This document shows positions 1 through 9,300 of a stretch of 15,122 nt of DNA, in pieces. The stretch's first letter is position 1; each line of letters begins with the position of its first letter. The notes under the pieces were generated by a model. The model was given only the letters and a program-made list of their open reading frames with translations, did not search any database and was not told the DNA's origin. The translations under genes were made by a program, and so were the position numbers. Source of the DNA: an uncultured Marinilabiliaceae bacterium (GTDB taxonomy: Bacteria; Bacteroidota; Bacteroidia; Bacteroidales; Marinilabiliaceae); contig CAJONN010000023.1 in assembly GCA_905235955.1 (NCBI GenBank), positions 1-15,122 of the forward strand. Direction: 5' to 3'.

Positions 1-142
1 AGAAGCAAGTTCCAAAGTTTGTGCATAGAAAAATATTAGAGCAAATAGTGATAACTTTTGTAAAATCAATGATATAACGTACTCAAATTTTTTGCTTAAT
101 TTGTGAAAACTTTTTTTCACTCGACTTAAAATACGCAACAAT
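1..142. other. Left-edge non-coding region upstream of the PorE-like gene
   Basis: This AT-rich stretch holds no convincing gene. Two one-mismatch relatives of the Bacteroidota -7 element lie here on the + strand (AACTTTTG at 53-60 and TTAATTTG at 96-103), but neither has a TTTG about 20 nt upstream, so the promoter of the next gene is not firmly placed. A 7-bp AT-rich hairpin (103-109 with 114-120) has no T tract after it. A minus-strand ATG at 24-26 would open a reading frame leaving the window to the left, but only eight codons are visible, so a divergent neighbour can be neither supported nor excluded. Confidence 0.4.
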
Positions 143-2149
143 ATGATACGATTACTCTCATTGGTAATAGCAATGGTGCTATTGTGTGCACTCTATCAAA
201 ATTCTGATTGTCAGGCACAAACGAAGAAAAAGCAGCAGACGCATCAGAAATATAGCACAAAGTCGAAAAAAGCCATATTAGCCTACCAAGATGCCGAACT
301 CGATTATCAGTATCAGCGTTTGTCGAGTGCTTTGCTCAAATTTCAGCAAGCCGTAAGTTTCGACCCAAAATTTACCGAAGCATACTTTATGATTTCAGAA
401 GTATACAGAGATATGGGCGACTACGAAAAACAGGTAGAAAACATACAAATAGCAGTAGGACTTGACTCAACATACTATGTATCAGCCTATTATCATGCTG
501 GAGTAGCATTGTGCAATTTGGGCAAATTTGCAGAAGCAACAGAATGGCTTGAGCTCTACAAAAAATATTCGAAAGGCAAACGCACTCAGCGCAATGTTGA
601 CGAATGGCTCAACAAAGCACTAATAGCCAAAAATCTGATGGAACATCCGGTACCATTCAAACCACACCCCATATCAGACAACGTAGCAACAGACTATGAC
701 CAATATTGGCCAAGCATCACACTTGACGAAGAGGAACTTGTATTCACCACACTTATGCCACGTGATACTGCAGCCTTTGCAGCAAACAAAAAACTGACAA
801 AAAACTCCATCAACTTCAACGAAGATTTTTATATATCGAGAAAAATAAAAAATGAATGGAGCAAACCACAGCCAATGAAAGGCATCAACACGCCCCACAA
901 CGAAGGCGCACAAGCCCTCTCGGCCGACGGACAGTGGATGTTTTTCACAGCTTGCGGACGTGACGACTCAAAAGGTTCGTGCGACATATACTTTAGCCGA
1001 CGTACCGCCACAGGTTGGTCTGAGCCACAAAACATTGGCGCACCCGTCAACACGCCATACTGGGAGTCGCAGCCATGCTTCTCAGCCGACGGACAGACGC
1101 TATATTTTGTCAGCGGTCGACCCGGCGGCAAAGGTGAGATGGACATTTGGACAGCAAAAATATGCGGTTTTATGCGCAACGGAATGCCCATATTTGGCGA
1201 TGTAAAAAACTTAGGCGACTCGATAAATACTTCGGGCAATGAAACTTCACCATTCATTCATCCTGACAACAAAACACTCTATTTTTCGTCAGACGGTTGG
1301 CCCGGCGTAGGCAAACTTGATATATTCATTAGCCGAAAAGACGAAAAAGGCAATTGGAAAACACCACAAAATATTGGTTATCCGATAAATACAGAACTTG
1401 ATAATAATGGGTTTGTAATAAATGCTGCAGGCACCACCGCCTATTTGGCATCAACACAAAAACAAGATGACGGCACATACAAAAAAGAGCTACTCTGCTT
1501 TGAACTGCCACAAGAGATAAAGCCAGAACCCGTTTCGTACGTCAAAGGACGCGTATACGACAGCAAAACACGCAAGCCATTGCAAGCCAACCTTGAGCTC
1601 ATTCGTCTCGACACCAAAGAGAAGCAAGTCAGTGCACAGTCAGAAGCAACCGATGGCGTATTCATAGTTTGCTTGCCATCGAACAAAGACTACGGACTAT
1701 TTGCCACATGTCCGGGCTACTTGTATGGCTCGATGAACTTTGCACTGAAAGATGCCACAACAACACAAGATAGGGTAGTGCTCGACATACCGCTATCGCC
1801 CATTGATACTGGGCAAAAAATAACACTCAACAACGTGTTTTTTGACACCAATAGCACAGAGTTGAAAGAAGAATCGGTAGTAGAACTCGACAAGTTGGTA
1901 ACACTAATGAAAAATAACGCAGAAATAAAGGTAGAGATAGGCGGACATACTGATAATGTAGGCAGCGCCGACTACAACAAAAAACTATCAGAAGGACGCG
2001 CCAAAACAACTGTTGATTATCTTAAAAGCAAAGGCATAGAGCCACAGCGCATTAGCTACAAAGGCTATGGCATGACGCAACCTATTGATAACAATCAAAC
2101 AGAAGAGGGCAGAGCGCAAAATAGGCGTATAGAGGCTAAAATACTATAA
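143..2149 (+). CDS. PorE-like envelope protein (TPR, PD40 propeller, CRD, OmpA C-terminal)
   Basis: The 668-residue product has the four-part architecture described for PorE (PG1058), an accessory protein of the type IX secretion system in Porphyromonas gingivalis. A hydrophobic N-terminal signal (residues 1 to about 25, ending CQAQ) points to export. TPR-like helices lie at about 38-165. PD40 beta-propeller repeats at about 185-450 include two SADGQ blades and the blade-type strings LYFVSGRPGG and LYFSSDGWPG. A carboxypeptidase-regulatory-like domain begins at V467 (VKGRVYD). An OmpA C-terminal domain covers about 563-668. Its GHTDNVG and LSEGRA motifs place D604 and R619 15 residues apart, like the diaminopimelate-binding Asp/Arg pair of OmpA, so peptidoglycan binding is likely. 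The start is the ATG followed by a good signal sequence; no Shine-Dalgarno is present. The last 14 nt overlap the convergent antiporter. Bacteroidota encode several paralogues of this layout, and no other por gene is in the window, so a true PorE role is an inference. Confidence 0.85.
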   Translation: MIRLLSLVIAMVLLCALYQNSDCQAQTKKKQQTHQKYSTKSKKAILAYQDAELDYQYQRLSSALLKFQQAVSFDPKFTEAYFMISEVYRDMGDYEKQVENIQIAVGLDSTYYVSAYYHAGVALCNLGKFAEATEWLELYKKYSKGKRTQRNVDEWLNKALIAKNLMEHPVPFKPHPISDNVATDYDQYWPSITLDEEELVFTTLMPRDTAAFAANKKLTKNSINFNEDFYISRKIKNEWSKPQPMKGINTPHNEGAQALSADGQWMFFTACGRDDSKGSCDIYFSRRTATGWSEPQNIGAPVNTPYWESQPCFSADGQTLYFVSGRPGGKGEMDIWTAKICGFMRNGMPIFGDVKNLGDSINTSGNETSPFIHPDNKTLYFSSDGWPGVGKLDIFISRKDEKGNWKTPQNIGYPINTELDNNGFVINAAGTTAYLASTQKQDDGTYKKELLCFELPQEIKPEPVSYVKGRVYDSKTRKPLQANLELIRLDTKEKQVSAQSEATDGVFIVCLPSNKDYGLFATCPGYLYGSMNFALKDATTTQDRVVLDIPLSPIDTGQKITLNNVFFDTNSTELKEESVVELDKLVTLMKNNAEIKVEIGGHTDNVGSADYNKKLSEGRAKTTVDYLKSKGIEPQRISYKGYGMTQPIDNNQTEEGRAQNRRIEAKIL

Positions 2150-3068
2150 GTTTGACAATATAGAGAATATAGATGAGGAGCAACACAATGCCCTCCCAAC
2201 GTTCAAGAATATACTTAGTGCGCAGAAAAAGCCATAGGAGCAATCCGAGTGAAATCATCAGCACATAGTCAAACAAGAAACCATCGGCAGTATGCTCTAT
2301 GGGGCATATAGTTGCCGACAAACCAACAACACTCAGAATATTGAACGTATAGCTGCCAATAACATTGCCAATAGCCATATCAGTTTCGCCTTTGCGCGCA
2401 GCCATAGCTGAGGCAAAAAGCTCGGGCAAACTGGTGCCAATAGCCACTATCGTAAGACCAATAATACGTTCAGACACACCCAGTTGCTGAGCTATGTTGC
2501 GTGCACCATCGACAAGCCAATCGGCACCAAATACCAATGCAGCAAACGAGCCAAACACCATAATCAGCGCCTTCCAAAGTGGCATAGGAGTAGCATTGTT
2601 GTCGTCAGAGTTGTTGTTGTTTTGGCGCGATTGGCGTATTTGCCAAACAACATAAACAATAAGCATCGTAAAGCCACAAAAACCAGCAATGCGCGAAATG
2701 CTACCACTAAGTGCCACCGCTACAAAAGCCACTCCGGAGAGTAGCATAAAAGGCATATCGGTGCGCAAAGTTTGCTTCGATGCTGGGCAAATAGCAACAA
2801 TAGCCGTCATACCCAAAATAAGTGCAATATTTGCAATATTGGAGCCAACCACATTGCCAATAGCAATGCCCGGTGAACTATTTAGTGCAGCTTGAATGCT
2901 AACAAGTAGTTCAGGAGCCGAAGTGCCAAAACCAACAATAGTAAGCCCAATAACCATCGGACTCAATTTTGCCCTCTGTGCAATAGCTACAGCACCATCG
3001 ACCAAATAATCGCCCCCTTTGAGCAATAAGAAAAAACCTATCAGAATAAGACCTAAATTTATGAGCAT
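2136..3068 (-). CDS. Calcium/sodium antiporter, CaCA family (YrbG-like)
   Basis: This is a 310-residue inner-membrane cation exchanger with two homologous Na_Ca_ex halves. The signature alpha repeats are plain: GTSAPEL with E53, followed by GNVVGSN, in the first half, and GTSLPEL with E216, followed by GNVIGSY, in the second. These acidic residues coordinate the cation in the family. Hydrophobic segments run throughout, and the halves are joined by a short hydrophilic loop rich in Asn/Asp at about 150-158. The frame can be extended nine codons to a TTG at 3095, but that TTG lies inside a perfect minus-strand -7 element (3093-3100), so the mRNA should begin downstream of it. I therefore choose the ATG at 3066-3068, which gives the usual family N-terminus (MLINLGLILIG). 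The 3' end overlaps the convergent PorE-like gene by 14 nt. Exchange of Ca2+ for Na+ or H+ is assigned by family; the exact ions are not visible. Confidence 0.92.
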   Translation of the reverse strand: MLINLGLILIGFFLLLKGGDYLVDGAVAIAQRAKLSPMVIGLTIVGFGTSAPELLVSIQAALNSSPGIAIGNVVGSNIANIALILGMTAIVAICPASKQTLRTDMPFMLLSGVAFVAVALSGSISRIAGFCGFTMLIVYVVWQIRQSRQNNNNSDDNNATPMPLWKALIMVFGSFAALVFGADWLVDGARNIAQQLGVSERIIGLTIVAIGTSLPELFASAMAARKGETDMAIGNVIGSYTFNILSVVGLSATICPIEHTADGFLFDYVLMISLGLLLWLFLRTKYILERWEGIVLLLIYILYIVKLIVF

Positions 3069-3092
3069 AACGATATTATCATAAAAAACAGC

Positions 3093-3100
3093 CAAAGATA
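3093..3100 (-). promoter_or_regulatory. Bacteroidota-type -7 element for the antiporter
   Basis: Read on the minus strand this is TATCTTTG, an exact match to the TAnnTTTG element used by the primary sigma factor of Bacteroides. No TTTG is seen at the usual distance of about 20 nt upstream, so only half of the promoter is recognisable. Transcription would start roughly at 3085-3089, which leaves a leader of about 20 nt before the ATG at 3068 and excludes the TTG at 3095. Confidence 0.45.
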
Positions 3101-3186
3101 AAAAAGATTGGGCAACAAAAAGAGAGTGAGGTGCAATGTTGATGAAAATAAAAAAGTAGTGCGAATAGTCTCGCTATTTTTTGTAA

Positions 3187-3218
3187 ATTGCGCCAAATAT
3201 TATAAAACTCTACTTTTG
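3187..3218 (+). promoter_or_regulatory. Bacteroidota-type promoter of cysE
   Basis: ATTG at 3187-3190 stands 20 nt upstream of TACTTTTG at 3211-3218, which matches the -7 consensus TAnnTTTG. This is the best two-element promoter in the window. The ATG of cysE lies only 11 nt after the -7 element, so the transcript would have a very short leader, perhaps fewer than 10 nt. Confidence 0.5.
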
Positions 3219-3229
3219 CTGAGTAAATT

Positions 3230-4072
3230 ATGGATATAAATAACACACTACTCAAAAACGTTAAAATTTTATCAGAACCTAACGAATTCGAGTGTCAAGA
3301 AAAAGAGCACATGACTTGTCCCTCGATAGATTCACTGAAACAGATAGTAGAACTTGCTAAGCGCATAATCTTTCCCGGCTATTTTGACACAAGCCGCCCC
3401 AATAGCAACTCGCGCCACTACTTCATAGGTGGGTGTATGGATGAACTATTTACATTGCTCAAAAAACAGGTAGAATCAGAGCAAATAGCTATAGAATTTA
3501 TCAATAGTTTGCCAGAGATAAAACGCATATTGTATACTGATATAGATGCAATGTATCACTCCGATCCAGCCGTCAAATCGCGTAGCGAAATAATCTTTTG
3601 CTATCCGTTTTTGCAAGTGATGCTTCATCATCGCATAGCACATCAGTTGCTCTTGCTTGGCGTGCCTATCATTCCGCGCATTATAGCAGAAATGGCGCAC
3701 TCGCTCACCGGAGTTGACATACATCCGGGAGCAAAAATAGGGGAGTACTTTTGCATTGATCACGGCACAGGCGTAGTTATAGGCGAAACATGCATCATAG
3801 GCAATCATGTAATGCTCTATCAAGGCGTAACATTAGGTGCAAAAAACTTCACATTCGACTCAACCGGCACGCCAATCAACACACCGCGTCATCCGATATT
3901 GGAAGACAATGTAACAGTATATTCCAACTCATCAGTATTAGGTCGCATCACCATAGGGCACGACACAACAATAGGTGGCAACGTTTGGCTGACCAATAGC
4001 GTGCCACCATATAGTCGCATATTGCAATCGAAGGCCGTATCGACCACCTTTATTGATGGAGCAGGAATATAA
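3230..4072 (+). CDS. cysE: Serine O-acetyltransferase
   Basis: The 280-residue enzyme transfers the acetyl group of acetyl-CoA to L-serine, giving O-acetylserine, the first step of cysteine synthesis in the cytoplasm. The N-terminal helical domain (about 30-155) carries the SDPA motif at 111-114, which corresponds to RDPA in Escherichia coli CysE. A left-handed beta-helix of hexapeptide repeats follows at about 160-260 (DIHPGAKIGEYFCIDHGTG and onward). D177-H178 in the DHGTG motif is the catalytic pair (H158 region of E. coli CysE), and H221 sits in the conserved RHP segment near the acetyl-CoA site. The chain ends in GAGI, so the C-terminal isoleucine that inserts into the active site of O-acetylserine sulfhydrylase in the cysteine synthase complex is kept. 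The partner gene cysK is not next to it. The start at 3230 sits just behind a good promoter. Confidence 0.94.
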   Translation: MDINNTLLKNVKILSEPNEFECQEKEHMTCPSIDSLKQIVELAKRIIFPGYFDTSRPNSNSRHYFIGGCMDELFTLLKKQVESEQIAIEFINSLPEIKRILYTDIDAMYHSDPAVKSRSEIIFCYPFLQVMLHHRIAHQLLLLGVPIIPRIIAEMAHSLTGVDIHPGAKIGEYFCIDHGTGVVIGETCIIGNHVMLYQGVTLGAKNFTFDSTGTPINTPRHPILEDNVTVYSNSSVLGRITIGHDTTIGGNVWLTNSVPPYSRILQSKAVSTTFIDGAGI

Positions 4073-4095
4073 AATTAGGCAGAAAAACACAATAA

Positions 4096-5166
<1,071 letters not shown>

Positions 5167-5197
5167 TAAGGCAATAACCACACAATCAGCATAATAA

Positions 5198-5231
5198 GCG
5201 GCAGACACGTAAAATATGTCTGTCGCTTTTT
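5198..5231 (+). terminator. Rho-independent terminator of mdh
   Basis: A 10-bp stem (5198-5207 with 5217-5226, one G-T pair) closes a 9-nt loop and is followed by five T residues at 5227-5231. It begins 31 nt after the mdh stop. The ATG at 5216 falls across the loop and right arm, which argues against that codon as the start of the next gene. Confidence 0.75.
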
Positions 5232-5254
5232 CTATCTATAAAAACACATCAGCT

Positions 5255-6205
5255 ATGGCAACATATCCAAATAGCAGACGACGCACAAATTCAAGAAAAA
5301 AGTCGCCCAAAATATCGCTTAAGCATATTGTTGTTTTCATATTGCTATGTCTTCTCGTAATACTTATATACAATTGGTATGTAGGAAGAAAAAATAGCCA
5401 AACATCTCAGGTAGCAACAATTGAAGAAACAACTACAAACTCAGCAACTTCGGTTGATGCACCAACAGAGAAAACAGCACCTGAGCCAACGGGGAAAAAA
5501 TACAAAGAGACATCGCATAAGAATGTTAGTAAAACTATAAATATGCCAAGTGTAGTTGGTGACAATCAGATAGTTAGGCATAAATATTTTACATTGTCAT
5601 ATAACGATGTGCACGAGCAAGCCGACTGGGTATTCTACCTGCTAACCAGAGCAATGACTCAAAACCAATCATCGCGCACCAACGACTTCAGAGCCGACCC
5701 TGATGTAAAACTCATTTCGGCATATACTGAAGATTATACAGGCACGGGCTACGACAGAGGTCACTTATGTCCGTCGGCCGATGTGCGAATAGACAAGGTA
5801 GGGCAGTCAGAAACATTCTACATGAGCAATATGAGTCCGCAAACAAAGGAATTCAATCGTGGCATTTGGAAAAAATTGGAAGAGCAGGTGCGCAAATGGG
5901 TTGGCAAGCACGATAGTATATACATAGCAACCGGTCCGGTGCTTGAGAAAGGATTGAAAAAGATAGGCAGACGCACTAAAGTGAGTGTGCCAAACAAATA
6001 TTACAAGATATTGTACACGCCAGCCGATGGTGGTCATATAATAGGATTTTTGCTACCCAACGATGCTTGCAAAGGGCATACATTCAAAGATTATCAGGTG
6101 ACAATAGACGAAATAGAACAAGTTACGGGCATCGACTTTTTCCCGAAAATAGACAACGAAGAGTTGCTTGAAAGCGAAAAAGCATCGCTCAAATGGTGGA
6201 ACTAA
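5255..6205 (+). CDS. Membrane-anchored DNA/RNA non-specific endonuclease (NUC1 family)
   Basis: The 316-residue protein is a beta-beta-alpha-metal nuclease of the Serratia NucA/EndoG family, which cuts single- and double-stranded DNA and RNA with Mg2+. A basic N-terminus (RRRTNSRKK) precedes one hydrophobic span at about 24-43, so the protein is probably anchored in the inner membrane with its body outside the cytoplasm. A Ser/Thr/Glu-rich linker follows to about residue 95. The catalytic motif DRGH is at 167-170 (H170 is the general base). N201 in FNRGIW and E209 in KKLE match Serratia N119 and E127, so the metal site is complete. The upstream ATG at 5216 lies in the mdh terminator, so the ATG at 5255 is preferred. 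No promoter match fits between terminator and gene, so expression by readthrough from mdh is possible. Roles in nutrient scavenging or extracellular DNA turnover are inferred. No inhibitor gene is adjacent. Confidence 0.9.
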   Translation: MATYPNSRRRTNSRKKSPKISLKHIVVFILLCLLVILIYNWYVGRKNSQTSQVATIEETTTNSATSVDAPTEKTAPEPTGKKYKETSHKNVSKTINMPSVVGDNQIVRHKYFTLSYNDVHEQADWVFYLLTRAMTQNQSSRTNDFRADPDVKLISAYTEDYTGTGYDRGHLCPSADVRIDKVGQSETFYMSNMSPQTKEFNRGIWKKLEEQVRKWVGKHDSIYIATGPVLEKGLKKIGRRTKVSVPNKYYKILYTPADGGHIIGFLLPNDACKGHTFKDYQVTIDEIEQVTGIDFFPKIDNEELLESEKASLKWWN

Positions 6206-6361
6206 ACTTGGTTTTCTGTTGCCTTTGGCATAGAGCGTTGAGAAAATTATTATAGTGGGACGAAAAGTTTTTGAATGAAAGAGCCGTGGCTAACAATTTA
6301 TAAATCCAATTTTGTTCATTTTTTAAATAGGTATTGTAGCTATTTTGACTATTTCTTTTTG

Positions 6362-6369
6362 TACTTTTG
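6362..6369 (+). promoter_or_regulatory. Bacteroidota-type -7 element for the activase fusion gene
   Basis: TACTTTTG matches TAnnTTTG exactly and is the same octamer as the cysE -7 element. A TTTG at 6344-6347 is only 14 nt upstream and a TTG at 6334-6336 is 25 nt away, so the -33 element is not clear. The leader before the ATG at 6395 would be about 20 nt. The rest of 6206-6394 is AT-rich with no strong terminator for the nuclease gene. Confidence 0.4.
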
Positions 6370-6394
6370 CGTTCGATTACACTAAACTGTTAAT

Positions 6395-9300
6395 ATGGAA
6401 AAAAACTACCGAATAGGTATTGATGCTGGTTCAACAACAATAAAATTTGTAGCACTTGATGTTGCAACTGGCGAAGTAGCTTTTAGTTCATACCAAAGAC
6501 ATTTTGCTGATATAAAATCGTGCTTAGAAAAACAGTTTGCTGAACTTACTGCAAAATTGGGCAGCGAGGCTTTATATAGTATATGCCTAACAGGTTCGGC
6601 TGGTATAGGTCTGTCAGAGCGTAGCGGATTACCATTTGTGCAAGAAGTGTTGGCATGTAGTGCCACAATGAAAGAGCTAAACAAAGACGATTTTACTCTG
6701 ATAGATATAGGCGGTGAAGATTCAAAAATGGTATTCTTCCGCAAAGGTAAAAGCCCAGACATCAGAATGAATGGTAGCTGTGCAGGTGGTACGGGTGCTT
6801 TTATAGATCAAATGGCAACATTGCTCAACATACAACCCAAAGAGATGAGCGATGCAGCAGCCAACTTCAAGCAACTTTATCCTATAGCATCGCGTTGTGG
6901 TGTTTTTGCCAAAACCGATATTCAAAACTTGCTTAGTCGAAGACTACCTCTGAGCGACATTTCGGCATCGATATTCAACGCAGTGGCAATGCAAACTATG
7001 ACCACACTTGCGCGTGGTGCCGACATTATAACCCCAATACTTTGCACTGGCGGTCCGCTTACCTTTTTGCCATCGCTAAGGCAAGCATTTGTGCGTGTAA
7101 TGAAGTTGCGCCCTGAAGACCTGATAATATTGCCTCATGCTGAAGTAGCTACAGCTCGTGGCGCTGCTCTATCGGCCGACACAAAAGCAACACTTTCGGC
7201 TGCAGAAATATTGAGCAAACTAAGCAAAGACGTACATGTAATAGGCGAGCAATTTTTGGCTCCACTATTCAAAGATGAAGCCGACTACGACACTTGGAAA
7301 GAGAACATCAACGTGCGCGAACTGCGCTATGCCAACATAAAAGAGGGTGAGGAAAACGAAGTGTTTATGGGCATCGATTCAGGCTCAACAACCACTAAAT
7401 TCCTCATTACCAACACTGATGGTGCTATACTCTTCAAAAGTTATGCCAACAACGATGGCAATCCGCTGCTGAAGGTAGAGCAAGCCTTGCGCGCATTTTT
7501 CGATACGCTAAAAGAGAAAAACGCTACGGCTAAATTCTTAGGCAGTTGCGTTACGGGCTATGGCGAAGACCTTATCAAAGCCGCCCTCAACCTCGACTAT
7601 GGCATAGTAGAGACAATGGCGCACTTCAAAGCCGCACATTATGTAGCTTCTGACGTGTCGTTTATACTTGATATTGGCGGACAAGACATAAAGTCGATAT
7701 TCATTCGCAACGGAGCAGTAGCCAACATAGAGCTCAATGAGTCGTGCTCATCGGGGTGCGGTTCGTTTTTACAAGGTTTTGCTGGCATGATGAACATAAG
7801 CTTGGGCGAATTTGCTGAGAAAGCATGCAAAGCCAAGCATCCGTGCGACCTCGGAACGCGTTGTACCGTGTTTATGAACTCAAAGGTAAAAGAGGCATTG
7901 CGCCAAGATACTGATCCGGGCGATATTGCTGCCGGATTGGCTATCTCAGTAGTGAAAAACTGCCTCTACAAAGTTCTTAAGCTACAAAACCTCAACAAAC
8001 TTGGCGACACAATAGTGGTGCAAGGCGGTACGTTTAAAAACAAAGCAGTGTTGCGTGCACTCGAAATATTGTCAGGCAAACAAGTGTATACCACTGACGC
8101 ACCAGAACTAATGGGGGCTTATGGTGCAGCACTCTATGCCATAGATCAATACAAAATTGACTCAAAAACATCATCGTTTGATGGCGAGGCAACACTTGCT
8201 ACACTGAGCAACATTACAACAGACATTGTGCAGTGTAAAGGTTGTACAAACAACTGCCAAGTAGTGCGTTTCCGCTTCCCTAATGGCAATTTGAGTTTTG
8301 CGGGCAACAAATGCGAACGTATATTCCACTCAAAAGCCAAAGGTAGCCGACAGGGCGAAAATCAGATAGAGGCAAAATACAAATACGTATTTGCCAACGC
8401 CAATACCAAAACTGCTGATATAGACTTAAAAGAAAACAAATATATAGGCATTCCGCGAGTGCTCAATATGTTTGAAAATTATCCGTTTTGGCATGCATTG
8501 TTTACTGAAGCAGGCTTTGTGCCCATATTGTCTGACGAATCGAACACGCAACTATACAGAGGTGGCATATTCTCAGTAATGTCTGATAATATTTGCTTCC
8601 CTGCCAAGCTTACCAATGGTCATATAATGAACTTGATAAGCAAAGGCGTTGGGCGCATATTCTATCCGCTTGTCATAATGGAGCAAAAAGAGCATCAGTA
8701 CGATACAAACTGCTTCAACTGCCCAGTGGTGAGTGGCTATCCAGACGTGATACGCTCAGCTGTGAACCCTGAGCAACGCTATGGCATACACTTCGATACG
8801 CCAGTAGTTTCGTTCAAAGATGAGAAGGCTGTATTTGATAGCTGTTATAGATATTTGCACACACTTGGTGTGAAAAAACAGACTGTAAAACGAGCTGTAA
8901 AAAAAGCAGTTGCAGCCAAGTTTGAGGTGCGCAACAACCTAATAACCACCGAGAAACAGATACTCAATAAAGCTATAGAAAACGGCACAATGCTCTTTGT
9001 GATGACAGGTCGCCCATATCATGTCGATCCGCTTATCAATCAGCGTGTAGCACAGATAGTTACCGACCTTGGTGCCGATATTATATCTGACGATATTTTC
9101 CGCGAAGAAGAGAATCAATGTCTCGAAATGAACTACATCAGCCAATGGACTTATCCAAACCGCGTCATTCACGCAGCACATGGTGTAGCTCGTTTGCCAC
9201 TCAACGTACAGCTTATACAAATCAATTCGTTTGGTTGTGGACCAGATTCGTTTTTGATGGACGAAGCTTCAAACATACTCAATGCTGCTGGCAAAAACCA

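Noticed and set aside
1..26. Possible minus-strand gene start reading off the left edge (ATG at 24-26)
   Set aside because: Only eight codons are visible and no clear promoter element precedes it, so it cannot be supported from this window.
103..120. AT-rich hairpin upstream of the PorE-like gene
   Set aside because: The stem is only 7 bp, mostly A-T, with no T tract after it on the + strand, so it is not a convincing terminator or regulator.
920..1100. Short direct DNA repeat (GCCGACGGACAG at two places)
   Set aside because: It encodes the SADGQ signature of successive PD40 propeller blades and is explained by the protein repeat.
3069..3095. TTG start that would extend the antiporter by nine codons
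   Set aside because: The TTG lies within a perfect minus-strand -7 element, and the ATG at 3068 gives the expected family N-terminus.
3164..3182. Small hairpin AATAG/CTATT followed by T residues upstream of cysE
   Set aside because: The stem is five bp, and no + strand gene ends upstream that it could terminate; probably chance.
5216..5254. Upstream ATG for the nuclease gene
   Set aside because: It falls in the hairpin of the mdh terminator, and the extra 13 residues add nothing to the signal-anchor.
6275..6385. 36-codon reading frame between the nuclease and activase genes
   Set aside because: It runs through the -7 element, is made largely of aromatic codons from AT-rich DNA, and has no start context or recognisable motif.
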